Assembly: GCF_020740795.1 (NCBI RefSeq)
Contig: NC_067286.1
Coordinates: 429,990 to 493,989 of the forward strand
DNA length: 64,000 bases
Direction of reading: 5' to 3'
DNA from: Apus apus
Taxonomy: Eukaryota > Chordata > Aves > Apodiformes > Apodidae
Below the pieces are notes generated by a model, which saw only the letters and a program-made list of their open reading frames with translations, had not been told where the DNA came from and did not search any database. Below are positions 1 to 47,200 of the stretch, in pieces. The position numbers and the translations under genes were made by a program. Every line of letters begins with the position of its first letter. The stretch's first letter is position 1.

Positions 1-1083
1 CTCTTCCTCCTCCCCACCTTTCCCTCCAGGAGCCCTGATGTCCCATCTGCTGCCACAGCCGGTGCCATCCCTCTCACCTGGGCACGAGCCAAGGTGATGC
101 TGGGAGCAGAGGGAGGAGCAGGTCAGCCAGGATTGCTCAGGACTGGGGATGCGGGTGGAAGGGGTTTTGAAGGATGAGGTTTACTGAAGGATGAGGAAGG
201 GTTTTTTTTGGAAGGTGTTCACAGCCAGCACTACCAGGCACTGAGTTCTGGGGGAGAAGCTGCCTGTCAGCTCCCTGATGCTTGGCTGTCTCACAGCCCC
301 TGCAAACTGCTGAGCCAAGTCAGGATGAGATGAGCCTTTCAGGATGAGATGAGCCTTCCACTGCTGCTGGAATCACCCATGGGTGAAATCTGCAGTGGTC
401 AGCCCCTAAGTGATGGGCTACGTGTGGCCTGGGGCTTTTCACTGCACCCTCTCCCCAGACACTCCTCTGTGGAGGCACCTCAGCACCTTTTCATTCCTCG
501 TGGGGTGGTGCCACTCTGGGGACAAAAAGCAGCTTCTTGAGCTGCTCCTCAGGGGGTGGTGGACCCTGTGTGATGCATCAGTACCTGCTTGGGGCCATCA
601 AGGAGAGGGGGCAGAGCAGGGGGCTGTGGGTGGACAGAGATGCTTTGGAGATGAAGGTCAGCAGGCAGAAACCAATGTGGAAAATGGATTCGTTTGGGGG
701 ATTATAGGAGCAGGAACAGGTGTGGGAAGGACAGGAGACACTGAATGGGTTGAGCCCTGCAGGGGCCACATCCTGCAGCAGGGCAGAGGCTGGTGGGGCT
801 GAGCCCACAGCCCCTTTCATGGTGGGGAGGGGACACAGCCCTGCTCTGCTGGTTCCCAAAGGGCAACTGGGGCTGTGCTGGCTGCCCTGGGGACACACCA
901 GTCTGCTCCATCACCATGCTGGGAGGATTGCTGGGCTGGGCCAAGAGAGCTGGAGGCATCCATTGTCTTAGTCACCCTCCCTGAGGAGGGGGTCACCCGG
1001 GGCTTTGGCTCCTGCTCACAGCCAGCCCCCTTCCTGCTGCAGCAGGGAGAAATGTCACAGGGACAGCTGAGTGCTTCAGGGCC
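1..1083. other. 3' flank of IGHMBP2, no gene recognised
   Basis: GC-moderate sequence with short open frames that look random. The only pattern noted is a 19-bp unit in tandem (two copies) at about 322-359. No interspersed repeat was identified. Confidence 0.5.
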
Positions 1084-1089
1084 TTTAAT
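1084..1089 (-). terminator. IGHMBP2: Candidate polyadenylation signal of IGHMBP2 (ATTAAA)
   Basis: Read on the minus strand this is ATTAAA, about 280 bp past the stop codon. I saw no canonical AATAAA between it and the stop, so this common variant is the best candidate; the 3' UTR would be about 300 nt. Confidence 0.5.
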
Positions 1090-1369
1090 ACCCATCCTCC
1101 CTGCACCCCCAGCCCCCTCTGCACGTCCACTGCTCTGCCAAGGATAACCAGGACAAGCAAAGCTGCTCTGCTTCCTCCTGGCTCTGTGGTGTAGGGAGAG
1201 GTCCAGCCACCCTCCATCCGGGCGTGCTGGCTCCAGACTGTCTGCCACCCAAAAATGGGGGCTCCCATTCTCCTGGGGGGCACAGCGCGGCCCTGCAGCT
1301 TCAGCAGCATCTTTGGTTCACCTGGGCTGACCCGTGACTCCACAGGTAGGACAGAAGTATCCGGATCCT

Positions 1370-35218
<33,849 letters not shown>

Positions 35219-35260
35219 GGTCCCGCGCCGCTTCCGCTTCCGGGGCCGGGGGTCACGGCG
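35219..35260. promoter_or_regulatory. Bidirectional core promoter between IGHMBP2 and MRPL21 start codons
   Basis: Only 42 bp separate the two divergent ATGs. Positions 35231-35243 read CTTCCGCTTCCGG, a doubled ETS site (CCGGAAG and CGGAAG on the minus strand) of the GABP/NRF2 kind common at nuclear genes for mitochondrial proteins. No TATA box is visible. Both ATGs are followed by GCGGC, giving the ATGGCGGC core shared by YY1 and TISU elements. The surrounding region is CpG-rich. Transcription must start within or very near this gap, so at least one 5' UTR is very short, or the two transcripts overlap. Confidence 0.85.
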
Positions 35261-35282
35261 ATGGCGGCGCGGCGGGCGGGCG
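35261..35282 (+). CDS. MRPL21: MRPL21 coding exon 1 (aa 1-8)
   Basis: 22 nt encoding MAARRAG plus the first base of the next codon, with donor GTGAGG. The start was chosen because it lies in ATGGCGGC and its phase joins exon 2 exactly. Confidence 0.85.
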
Positions 35283-38200
35283 GTGAGGCGGGGCGGGGCG
35301 GGGGGCTCCGCCGGGGCAGGGGTGGCGGGAGGCGGTGGGGCAGGGTCTGCACGGCCGGTGAGGCTGCTCCGGCCCCCGGTGTCTCCGTGCCACGGAACCG
35401 GGGGGTGGGCCCCGGGGCCCTGCCCTGACGGGGTGAACGGGGCACGGGAGGAAAGGCCGGTTCCGGCCAGGGCCTGGCCCAGGCTGCCCGGGGCAGGGGG
35501 GAGTCCCCATCCCTGGGCGGGTTTCCGAGCCCTGGAGATGGAGCTGAGGGACACGGGGCAGGGGTGGCCTGGGCAGGGCTGGGGGAGGGTTGGATCTGAT
35601 GGTCTGAAAGGGCTTTTCCAACCCAAACCGTTCCATGAGCTGGGTCTCCAGCAGCACCAGCCCTGGAGCAGCCGCAGAGCAGGGGGGAAGCAGGAAGGAA
35701 TGTTAACAAAAAGGAGAATTAACTTCACACCCTTATTTCCAAGCCGGCATGAGCCTCTCAGCAAACTCCAGGGGCTGGGGGTGTGCAGGGGCTGCACCCC
35801 TTTCCCCCCCCCGTCTTGCTGGGCTGGGAGGGTTATTGTGGGAGCAGCCGGGGGGGGATTCACGTCTGGGCTTGGTTTCTGTGCTGGTGGGTGTGACCCC
35901 GGTGTGACCTCGGTGAGCTGCAGCTTCAGCAGGTGAGCTGGGTAAGCCTGTCTGCTTTGGAGAGGTCCCTCCAGCCCCTTCTGGTGGCCGCGCTGTGGTG
36001 GGTGAACAAGGTAATGATCCTGCAAAGCAGCTGTGCCCAGGCTGCCTTTTAAGTAAGCAGATTGTTCCTGAAAGGAGCTTGTCACCCCTGAGATGACACA
36101 GGGATAACTCCCTGAGCAGGTGTTTTTACGCCTTGGAATCCCAGGATGGTTTTCTGCTAGTTACCAGTGTGTGCTGGCCCAGCTCCTTTCCACGAACAGC
36201 TGAAGCTGCACCCAGGCTGTGATTCCAGTTGTAAGGCCCTCACCCCGTGGAGCTTTGGGTGCTGGAACAGGAGCACAGCTTCCTCTTTCCCGAGCGCAGC
36301 CTGCGTGAGGCTCAGCCGGAGCTGCTGGGATCAGGGGTGCCCGTGGTGCAGGAGCTGTGCTGCCCTCCCGGGGGGCTGGGGGGGGATCCTCCAGCAGCAC
36401 CCGCTGGTGCTCGGGGCTCAGAGCCTGCCCACGGAGTTCTTCAGACCCCCCGGGAGCTGCTGGCTCTGACTCTGGTTCTCTCCCCTGCAGCCCTCCTGCT
36501 GGTTCCTGCCGTCCGGCACCTGAGCTCCCGGCGCCCGGCGCTGCAGCACGGGTAATGCCCAGCACCTGCCTCCTCTCCCCCTGGAGTCCCACCTGCCCTG
36601 GGGGTGGGGAGGGCAGCCGGCTTCTCCTCTGCGGTGGGGGCTTCGCTGCCCCCTCGGTTGCTTCCCAGTCAGTTCAGGACCCTCTGCCCACCCCCATCAC
36701 GGGGGCCAGAAGGAAGCTGTGGGTTTGTGAGATGAAGCAGCCGAGGCTGGAGCGCGGGGTGCTCCCCCGAGCAAGGGGCTGCAGGGTGGGCTCGGATGGA
36801 CACTCAGGATGCTGCAGCTGTGGAAAGGGCTTGAGCTGCCCCTGGGCTGCCTGGGCACGGGCAGTCTGCTCCAGGCCTGGGCTCTCCCATCCCTGCGGAA
36901 CTCGTGCTGCGGGCTCCCTGCAGCGGGATTCCCGGCACGGCAGGACCCCGGGCTGGGGACCTTGAGGCTCCGTTTGCTTTAGCACTTCGAGAGCTGCTTG
37001 TCCAAGTGTTCCCTGTCCCTGTTCCGTGTCCCTGTCTGCTCTGGCCAGAAGGGGCCGCTGCCCGGGGGGCTCCCGCGGAGGGAGGAGCCGGGCTGGGCTC
37101 GTTCTCTCGGCGCTGGAAGGGGGGCGGCCCCTTCCCGCAGGTCCCCGGGGAGCACCGGTCCTTGGGCACTCAGCACCCTCTGGATCTGGCGCCGGGACAG
37201 ACATCGGCACTGCCAGCCCCGGAGCCTCCGTGCCCCTGCCCGTGGTTCTGCACCAGCTCCTGAGAGCTGTGGGTCCCTGTTCCACCGGAGCCCTCTGGGA
37301 GGCATCCCTGCCATTGCAGAGCAAACCCCGGGAGTGCAGCTGCTGCTGCTGCTGTGTGGATTTCCCTGCTCTCACTCGTGGGCTTGTCCTGAACACGGGA
37401 TGCAGCTTGTGTGCCTGATGGTGTGTCCTGAGCAGCACCTTTCTGGTCCTGTTTCAGAAGCTGACACCTCCCTGATCATCCCATTGAGATCCAGGGTGAC
37501 TCTGCTTAATCTGGGAACCACGAGCTGGCCCAGGTTGGGTTTGGGTCGAGTCTTTCATACTGACAAATGATTAAGTCTCCAACAACTGCTCCCCCAGTGG
37601 AAAGCCAGTTTCTCCACCTTTCTTCCTCTCCTCATGTTTTACATCTCTTGGCAATGGCTGTTTGCTACAAGTGAGTTTTACCTTCTCATTCGCAGACTTG
37701 TTGCCAAAACATCTCTGAGCTCCCCTCCATGGCCTGAAGTGAAACTCCCAGATCCAGCAGAAGAGGCCAAGTATCATGCAGGTAAGGGTGTCCTGTCTCC
37801 AGGTGGGGCCCAACACTCCAGCATTGCCAGGGGTGGCCTGACTGAGCACGAGTCGGTGTCCTCAATGGTCTGAGATAGTTTTTGTTCTTTGCATTTGTCT
37901 CATGTCTGGTGTGTGTCAGTGTCATGGGGCTTGTGTCCAGCTGCTGGTATTGGAGATTTGGGTAGAATATGAGGTCTCCTTAGTTCATGACAGCTCATAA
38001 CACCCCCAGAGGAATCTTGCCTGGTGTGATCTGGTGCTTTCTTACACATGAAACGGGCTTTTGGGACAGCAGAAAACAATTGTTTTTCCTCTAATGTATA
38101 AACCCAGGAGCTAAAGCCAGCAGGAGCAGTTGGCTGGTGGGCACAGGAGAGAGCTGGCGTGGTTCAGTGCCTGAAGCAGAGCACTGGAGCCAGCAGGAGC

Positions 38201-41200
38201 AGTTGGCTGGTGGGCACATGGCAGAGCTGCAGGGGTGTGACAAGGCACAGAGCATCATGTCAGTGAGCACATGCTTGTCCCCACATCCATCAGCTCACAG
38301 GGGACACTCCACCAGTCATCAAGGGAAGGGCCTGGAGCTGTTCCTCAGCCATCCTGGCTTAGCCATGCTGGAACCTGTCAGAGGTTCCCTGGCAGGTGGG
38401 GGTGACAATGAAGCACCCAGAAGGCTGATGTGCTGCTGTCACATCCCCTGCTAGCCATGCTGGGGGGACTCAGGGATGTGTCTCAGCTCTGGGCAGGAAT
38501 GAGCCCCCACAGGGGTCAGTTCTTCTGCAGTTGCAGGGGTGGCCACGAGCAGTGCAGTGCTTGGTGCAGGCCACAAGCAGTTGAGGGCTTTGTGCAGGCC
38601 AGGAGCTCTGGTGTTTATTGACAGGCAGTCGTACTGTCATCTTGTGTCAGCCCCTGGGATGTCTGTGAAAGGCCTGACTGCTCTGCTGGAGGTGGGAGAG
38701 CTGTGGGATGGAAATGAGAGAAGGGGGGGGGGTCTTTCAGAGGGGGAAGGGGAAAAGCTGAGCTGTGTCCCCCTCCATGCAGACAGTCTCCTGTCCTCTG
38801 GCCAAGGTGTGTCAATGCCTGTGTGAGTGACGTGCTTTGGAGAGAGCCTCCTGCTCCAGCTCCCCTCTCTGGCTGCTTTTCAACCTGCTCTTTATCTCCC
38901 TTGCACTGCTGGGATTGCTGCAGTGACAGATGATGTCTGTCCCCAGCGTGGTGTGACCCCACAGTGAGCTGCCAGCTGCTGGGGGTGCTGTGCTGAGCTC
39001 TGTGGGGAGCAGGGTCCCATCCTCCCCTGCTGGGCTCACAGTGGCTCCCTGGGGCTGCTCTGACTTCTGTGCCTGGTCCCCTCCTGCTCCTTGTGAGCTT
39101 GGATCATTACCCTCTGGCTGTGCTTACCCAAAACACAGAACAGCCAGAGCACTTGGATCTGCCTTCTGTTCTCCTGCTGGCTCTGGGAACGGCCTGGATA
39201 TTTTAGGAAGGGTTGCTCCACATGGTGCTGAGACACGAGTCACACCAGCAACCAAGTGGAAACACCACTTGGTGTGTCCTGTCACGAGAGGGGTTTGGAG
39301 GAGTTAGCAACAACTTCTGAGCCCCGGGATGGAGAGGAACATGGACCTTTTTTGGTTACAGAAAGGCAAGAAAGCCCTGTGGGTAGAAACTTGAAATCGG
39401 GAGAGGAAATAACCCTTGTTGGAGATTACTCTGCATGGGTTTTGCTGAGGGAAAATTGTGGGCCAGGATTTTGAAATTTGGTGTTTGAAGTGTTGACCCC
39501 TGGACTGCTGGTAGACCTGGGTCAGCAGATGGAGCCAGGAGAAACTCCTCATGGTGCAGGTGAGGGGATAACAAAGAGACAGGGTTGTTTTCTCTCCTGA
39601 CTTGTTGCAATGGAGCACTGTGAACCAGAGAGAAGGGCACACAGTGGATTTTTGTTCTGGGACAGCAGTTCCAGCAACACAGAACCTGAACTCTTCATCC
39701 TAGTGGAAGCTGCAGCAACTGCTGCCTGGCACATGATTTCTTTTCTTACCACTACCTTAATAGTTTGCATTTGCTGAAAGTTGGACTCTTGCAGAGTGTT
39801 CCTGTAAGGGCTGGGTTTGGTCTGACTGGCTGCTAAATTCTTCTCTGTCCCAAGGGGGTGTTGGTTTGTTTACATTCCAAGAAAAACAGATTCAGCCACT
39901 TTTGAGGACAATGAAGGAAATCTACTTTTCCAGTTAGAGAAAAGCTGCTCTTTTTCTGAGCAGCTCCAGAGGGTGGAAAGCTGCTCCTTGGCAGTGGAAT
40001 CGCTCTCACTAGGCAGTACCTCCTGATGTGCCTGTAGAACTTGGTGTTGGGTTCACTGCACAGGGAGCTCCTCACAGAAAGCAGAGTTTGTTGGTGTGCA
40101 GGACCCTGTCCCTGGGATTTGTGCTGCTCCTGGCACCTGCTCTGCCTGCATGTGTGCATGGAAGAGATTTGCAGGGAAAGGGTGAGGGAAAGGACTCCTG
40201 CCTTTGCTGCAGGTACAAGTTCTCAGGCCAGGCTCTGTTAGTTGTACTTTGCCAAACCCTTCCTGATGTTCCTGCACTCCTTACCTGGTATGAGAGTCCT
40301 GGGCCTTCTGCAGGTGACTTGGAAAAGGAGAGGAGCTCCCCTCCAAATGTAGGGTGCATGGACAAGCACTCCTTTCTGGAATGCTCTATGTCTGGTAAGA
40401 GTGCATTTGGGGATGCCTGAGGAACAGGCTGAGAATCCAGCAGTCTTGGATTAGCTGCAGAGTACACACACCAGGGGTTGACAGCTGCATGGGTTTGCCA
40501 GCAGCTGAGGCACAAAGTGGTCATCGAGTTTACAACAGGAGGGTCCCACCTCATAGGACACAACATGGCTCTTGATCCTGCTTAAAGATTCCCAGCGGAT
40601 GAGAGGAAGAGGTGGGAAGAGGGAGAGGGGTGGCAGGGCAGGGTGTCTGGGCAGCCCCAGCAGCTCCCCTTCCCTGCTCCCTTCCCTGCCCTGCTCCCTT
40701 CCCTGCCCTGCTCCCTTCCCTGCCCTGCTCCCTTCCCTGCCCTGCTCCCTTCCCTGCCCTGCTCCCTTCCCTGCCCTGCTCCCTGCCCTGCCCTGCTCCC
40801 TGCCCTGCCCTGCTCCCTGCCCTGCCCTGCTCCCTGCCCTGCCCTGCTCCCTGCCCTGCCCTGCTCCCTGCCCTGCCCTGCTCCCTGCCCTGCCCTGCTC
40901 CCTGCCCTGCCCTGCTCCCTTCCCTGCCCTGCTCCCTTCCTTGCCCTGCTCCCTTCCCTGCCCCCTGCCCTGCTCCCTGCCCTGCTCCCTGCCCTGATCC
41001 TTTCCCTGCCCTTGGCAGAAGTGGTGCAGAGGGTGAACGGGCTGATCGCGGCCGGGCACTACGGGAGGCTCTTCGCTGTGGTCCACTTTGCCAGCAAGCA
41101 GTGGAAAATCACCAGTGAAGACCTGATCATGATGGACAACGTGCTGGAGGCCGAGTGCGGGGACCGGATCCGGCTGGAGAAGGTGCGTGCGGCGCTTCCG

Positions 41201-44200
41201 CGGGGCTGCGCGTGGGGCCGGAGCACGGGGGCTGCCAACAGGCACAGCCCTCAGCCAGCTGCCAGCAGCCAGCCCTGGAGGCCTCCTGTCAGATCCCCCC
41301 TTCCCACCATTTGCTTTGCCTTCCTTCTGTTCCAGTTTCAGCTCCTCTGTTAGTGATAATATCCTGATTTCTGTTGAGCAGGGTGGGAGTGAGTCATGCC
41401 AGACTCTGCGAGGAGACAGGTTCCTGTTGGACTAACCCCAGCCAAAGAAAGGAAAATTAAAGTTGTTGTTTCTAGGGACAGCAGCTAAAAGCTGTGCTTA
41501 CCCTGAGACCCCAACACCCACAGCCCTTGCAGTGCCTCCGGGGACTGTCACTGCTCTGTGCTTCCTGACATCCCTCTCATGGCTGGATGGAGGGAGAGGG
41601 ATGGAGAGGGAGGGCCATGGAGGGGAGAGCTGCCAAGATGCAGTTCAATATCTTTATCTGTTGCCTTGGTTAATTAGCAGGAACTTGTAGAGGCTCATTA
41701 ATCCAAAGCTTAAGTGAGAGATGATGAGGTGGGATGCTGGTGGCCCCTGATGCTGGTTGCTGGAGCCAAGCCAGCACTCAGGGAGAGCCAGGCAGTTCTC
41801 CCACTCATCCGCTGCTCCCAGCTCCAGTTTTGAGGCAGTTTGTAGGCTTGTCTGCAGCTGTGTCCTGCAGCCCTGTGTACAACAGAGAGGATTTGCATGG
41901 AGCAGCCAGCTAGGAATGCAGAGGTCTAGATGGAAGTGAAGAAGATTAAATAATTGGAGGGTTTACTGTCTAAGCCAAAAGCCAGAACCCCTCATGACAT
42001 TGACATGTTGCTTTTAGCTGCTCCACAGCCTTGGGAAGGCGCAGCTGCAGGATCTGCTGCCTCCTTTCCTGGTTGTCCTGCCTGCTTCTTTAGAGGGGCA
42101 GGTGGTGTCAGTGTCCTGGAACAAAAGGGTGAGTCCCTGGGGTAGAGAATCCCCCCAGGTGTCCATTTCTTTATTGCCCATCTTGAGGCCCCAGGGAGGA
42201 GCATGAGGAAAGCATTTCCCTGCTAGGATACACAGCAGTTGCCATAAAAATCCCAGGTTTTAGGAGCTGCCATTCATTCAGATCCCATACAAGGCTGCTT
42301 GTTCCTCTTCCCTGTATTGCTTCTCAGGTCTTTTACAACTGTTGGTGTGCCAGAACAGAACGGTTCAGTGTGTTCTGATCCATGTGAAAGATCCTTGTAA
42401 GGAATGTTCCAGTAGGATTTGCTCTCCTGGAGGGCTCGGTTTAATCACTCTGTCTCTTGCCCATTTCCCCTCATCCCTCTCCAGTGCCAGTGTCAGGTTT
42501 GAAATGGGTAAAGGCCTGTTTTTAAGCAGTTTGACACCTTTATGGTGACTGTAGAGGCTGGAAGATACTGTTTCCCTTTCTGCTGGGAGAGGGACCAGTG
42601 ATAATGCCTGATTTATTGTCCACAGGTTCTGTTGGTTGGGGCTGAGGACTTCACGCTCATTGGAAGGCCACTCCTGGGGTAAGATGAATGCAAGAATTAT
42701 CTTCAAGGCAATTCCTATACTTAACTGCAGGTGCAGGGCTCCTGCAGTCCCTGAAGCTGAAGAGAAACCTGGATTTATCAGCACTAACTTTTTTTTTCCA
42801 GCCCTGTGGCTTTTGAAAGAGTCACCAGTAGAACAAGGTGTTCAGCCTCTGCTGACTCCAGCCACCCCCAGTGCCAGGCAGGGCAGCAGTGCCATTTCTG
42901 AGGTGACTGGGATATTCACCTCTGCTGGGCTGGAGCTGTTTCTCATGGTATAAGCCTTGCACAAACTAGCAGTAGATCTTGCTCTTCAACATCTTTACTC
43001 CCTTGCCCTAATTTTGGTGATAGTCACGTTGGAATAGCCCAGAAATCCTTTCCCGTCCCGTAATCATTTTCACTGGGGTTTTTTAATCCATTTCCTTTTG
43101 CCCTTGTCTCAACCCAGCAGTCCTTCATTTTAGAGTTCCCAGTTTCCCCTTGCTCTTAGTCACACAGTCCAGCAGTCACAGAACAAGGAGGGGGTGTTTC
43201 CCCCCTTGGCACCATCTCCATCCCAGTGCTGTGGGACTTGCTCTACAAACTGGCAGGACACCTGGTTCTTCTGTCTTTGCTGTTCCAAAAGGCAGGTGTG
43301 GGGACTAGCCAGAAGTGAAGTCATGAACTGCTATTTTCCCACTCAGGATGAGAGGTATCGGTGGTGGAACCCAAGTCAGAAGTGCTCAGAGTGTCTGGAA
43401 GCCCTGGTTGTGGTCCAGTTGGAGGCTGAACCACACGTTTAGGTCTCAGCTTGAGCTGCAGCAGCTTTGGCAGAGGATGGTCAGAGAAGGAGGAACTTGT
43501 ACATCTGAGAGGTATTTCTTGGTGTCTGGTAGAGCCAGGTTAGAAATGGCACCTGGTTTCAGGTGGGTTCCATGGCTGGGTGCTCCCTGCAGCCCCAGGG
43601 GCTGTGAGTGCTCAAGAGTTAGCTGTGAAGTGTTGGTGCAGATGGTAACATGATTGCACTTGCACTGGTGGCAACTGCCTCGGGTTCCCTGTGTGAGGGA
43701 ACTGCCAGTCCTTTTCACAGCTCTGCAAATAGATCTGCAGCAGCAGCTCCTCGGGAGTCTTGGAATGATTGCCAGGCATGGCACTTGTACAAGGTTTTAG
43801 GAAGAGGAAGGAATCTCATCATTAGGGCTGGAAATGTCATCTTCATTCAAATAAGAGCCCAAGTTGTGCAGCTCAGGAGCATCATCCTTCACCTGGCTCT
43901 CTTAACCAGGGGGCCTGGGGTGGTTCTTTGCAACTCCCAGTTTGTGTGCTGGGCTTGGCTGGTGGCCCAAGGCCCAGGAGCTTGGAGGCAGGAGGAGAAC
44001 CAGCTGTGTGGTTCCTGCAGGTGCTCCAAGTGTGGGGAGAGACTTGTCAGGTGCTTGAAGCAGACCAGACTGCACATCTGGCAGTGTTTGCTTGAACTCC
44101 AGGGCCTCTGGCAGAGGAGGATCTGTGGGAGGAGGAGGAGGCTGAGCAGGCAGAGGGGAAGGCTGGGGGAGAGGTGCCCTCCTCCCTCCCAGCTGCAGGG

Positions 44201-47200
44201 AAACCTCCCGAGTCCCCTGGCTGAGGAGAGGAAAGCAGAACCCATGGGGACTGCAGTTGTGTCCCACAGATCCCAGTTGTGCCTAAACCACAGAGGCTTT
44301 GGAGGGAGACAAGAGGTTGGATGCCAACAAGGGCAGTTTTGTTTGTTGTTTTAAAAGTCAACAGATGAGCGAATGTTTGGCCCAGTGTCTGCAGGAGACC
44401 TTCCTCCCAGCTGTACCCCCTGCAGACCTGGGGGTGGGCAGGAGCTTGTCCTGGACACAGCCATCCTGAGATTTGCTGTAGCAGCAGATACCTCCCAAGA
44501 TGAGGCTCCTCTAAAGCCTCAGAAAACAACAGTGCAACAAACCAGCTGTGTGGCAGAGGCTATTCTGGGAACTTCTTCCTGGCCTCTGCTCTGGAATCTG
44601 CTGGGGTCTGTGTGTGTTCCGGGGCACAGGGGCACCAGGCAGTGCTGCTTTGTTCAGCTGGATGGTAAGTGGTGCAGGTCTGAGGCTGTGCTCAGCCCTG
44701 AGCATAACCTGGGCAGGTTTGCTCTCCAGGCCATCCATGGAGTACCCTCAGCTGCTCCAGACCTGAGGGAGAGGAGTGGTGCCTCTGGGAGAACGCTGAG
44801 CTTCTTGCTAGACAAAGTACAGCAGTGGGAGTGTTTTCCTCTAGGTGGGTCCTGTTCCCTCTCCTGCTCCCTGCCTGTTTTTGCAGTGGCTTCAGTGGGA
44901 ATGCCAAAGGGTCCTGGACCTGTTCTGCTCCCAGACAGTCAGGCTGGGACTCCCTTGCCTGCTGCAGGGATTGAGCTTGGCAGCTGGAATTGTTACTGCC
45001 AGGAGTTAGGATCCTTTGGGGTTGGAGCCTGGATCTTTCTCTGATGCCAAGAGCTCTCAGCCCAGCTGAGGGCTGTGAGATTTCAGTGGGAATTTTTCCT
45101 GCCTCCTGCAAGAATCTGGTAGATGTGCTTTGTCCTGAAGCATTTTGCTGCTAGAAGCAGCAGGCCTGGCTGTCCCTGTCAGGCTCTGGGAAATGTGTGA
45201 CCCCATTTTCATTTTTATGGACATTCCAGTCATGCCTAAAACATTTGATAACCATTTTTAAATTATTTTCTTTTTTCTCCTTGAGCTCTGTTTTGCTGAG
45301 AACTTCTCTGTTCATGTGCACTTCACCTCAAGTTGATTTCTACTGTGCTTCAGCCTTTCACCCAGCATGTCCTGGTGCTTTGTCCAACAGGAAAGGATCC
45401 TTCAGGACCTGCTAGCCTTGAGCTTTGAGGTGCAGAGTGAAGCCCCACTTGGATTTTCAACAGCACCCTTAAAGCTTTGCTGGGGACCACGTCAACATCT
45501 AAGAGCAATGTAGGGGGGACACTTACCTACAGATCTGTGTCCGTGTTTGTCCCTTTGGCTGGATCCTGCCTGGGACAGCCAGAGCAGGGCAGTGATGGGG
45601 GCTGTCCCTGCCAGCCTGGCCTTGCTGTGCAAACCCCAGGAGCAGGAGATGTGGCTGAGCGAGTGGCTTCAGCTGGCCTGGCTGCTTTCCAGTTCTCCCA
45701 TGTGATCCTCAGCAGTGAGGTTCTTGCATGCCTTTAGAGTCCAAGCCTGGGAGAAGTCAGGGAGAGTTTAGCTTTCCCCCTGCCTTCCCCGGGCAGGAAT
45801 TAGCCCCAGCTCCCAAGGCAGGGGGGAGGCACAGGCAGCCCCTCAGTGCTGGGCTCCTCCCTGGCCTGGCAGAGCTGGATGAGTGCTCAGGGGTGCTGAG
45901 GGGTCTTGCCACTGGGGAGAACACCCTGCAGCTGGGGTGTCAAGACTCACCCAGTGGTCTCTTAAAATCTAGATTATCTCATGTCTGATTTCTTCTGGGC
46001 TAGACACTGAATGCAGATAGATCAGTTTGCTGCTCGGGCTGCCCTCCCTCCTCCCTTAAGGGTTCAGTCTCTGAGATACAGATATATATTTATTACACCC
46101 TGGAGGGTAAATGTTGAGAGATGGTGAATGTCTCAGAGCCCTTGGCCTCCTGGTGACCTCGCTGGAGCAGTCAGGCTGGATGGGCTTCCCCCTCTGCCCC
46201 CCTTAAGTGCAGACAGGGCCATTTGTCAGGAAAATGTTCTTTAAACGTCTTCCGGCGCGAAGCCAGTGTGTGATGGGCTTTTAATGGGTTCTGCAGGGGT
46301 GCTGCATGGAGAGTGTCTCCTCCTCCTCCCTTGGGGCTGCTGATTAAAGGCACACTTTCTGAAGTCTGGCTCTTGTCTGGAGAGACTCCTCTGCCCGGAG
46401 AGGAGCTGCTGTGCAGGCGGGTGCTGCTCCTCCAGCACCTGCTTCACACCCCCCTGTGCCCAGCTCTGGCCTCCCTCAGGGAGCAGCTCGACATCCCAGC
46501 TGGGATGGGGAGGGCAGGAGGGGTGTTTGCCTGTTGGGAAGGTGATGTGGAGGGATGAATTACTCTGGGATCTTACTCACCTGCAAAGGAAGTTCGGGCC
46601 ATATTCTTCTCTTCCCCTCCATGCCTGGGGAGGCAGGGTGTTCACTTGCTGAGAGTTTCCAGGTGTAGAAATGAGACCTAGACATAATTAGATTATTTGA
46701 GTGTTCTGGTCACTCAACTTGAACTCCCCCAGCTATGGTGTGAGAAGCAGTGTGTGAAATCCTCCCCAAGTCCCCATCCTCTGTTCCAGTTTGGGGTAAG
46801 CCAGCAGGTCAGAGCAGGAGTGGGAGGCAGGAGAGGCATGTGGGAGGAGAAGCGAGTTGCTCCAGCAGCCGATTGCCTGGGATTCCTGCTAGAAACAGTG
46901 GCCAAAGCCCTTTTCACTGAGCCATTGCCAGGACTTGCTCAGGTGAGCAAGGTGAGAAGGCTTTCTTCCAGCTCTCGGTGACACTTTGTAGAAGGAGGAA
47001 GGACCTCTGTGTTGGCCAGTGTAGCCCAGGAGAAGGACCAGGGCTGTGCCACCAGCACGGCAGGACACGTAAGATCATGTGAGCGTGACGGGGAAATTTA
47101 TCTCACTGTGGTCCTACAAGTTCCTGCAGGTTTGTCTTCCTGCTCCTTCCTCAGCTGTTCCTGATCTCATCCCTCACATGACAGAGGTTCTGCCTTGTGA

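Larger units (their letters stand above)
37782..41018 (+). other. MRPL21: MRPL21 intron 3
   Basis: 3.2 kb GT-AG intron. It contains a 31-bp direct repeat (38115-38145 and 38188-38218) and ends in a pyrimidine-rich minisatellite that runs up to the acceptor. Confidence 0.85.

Noticed and set aside
40451-41353. Open frames rich in [11 protein letters not shown] or GREQGREGS repeats
   Set aside because: Translations of the 17-bp minisatellite; the only true coding part is MRPL21 exon 4, starting at 41019.
43650-44354. 234-codon plus-strand open frame in MRPL21 intron 5
   Set aside because: No recognisable domain, unremarkable composition, and it lies in an intron of a confidently rebuilt gene.
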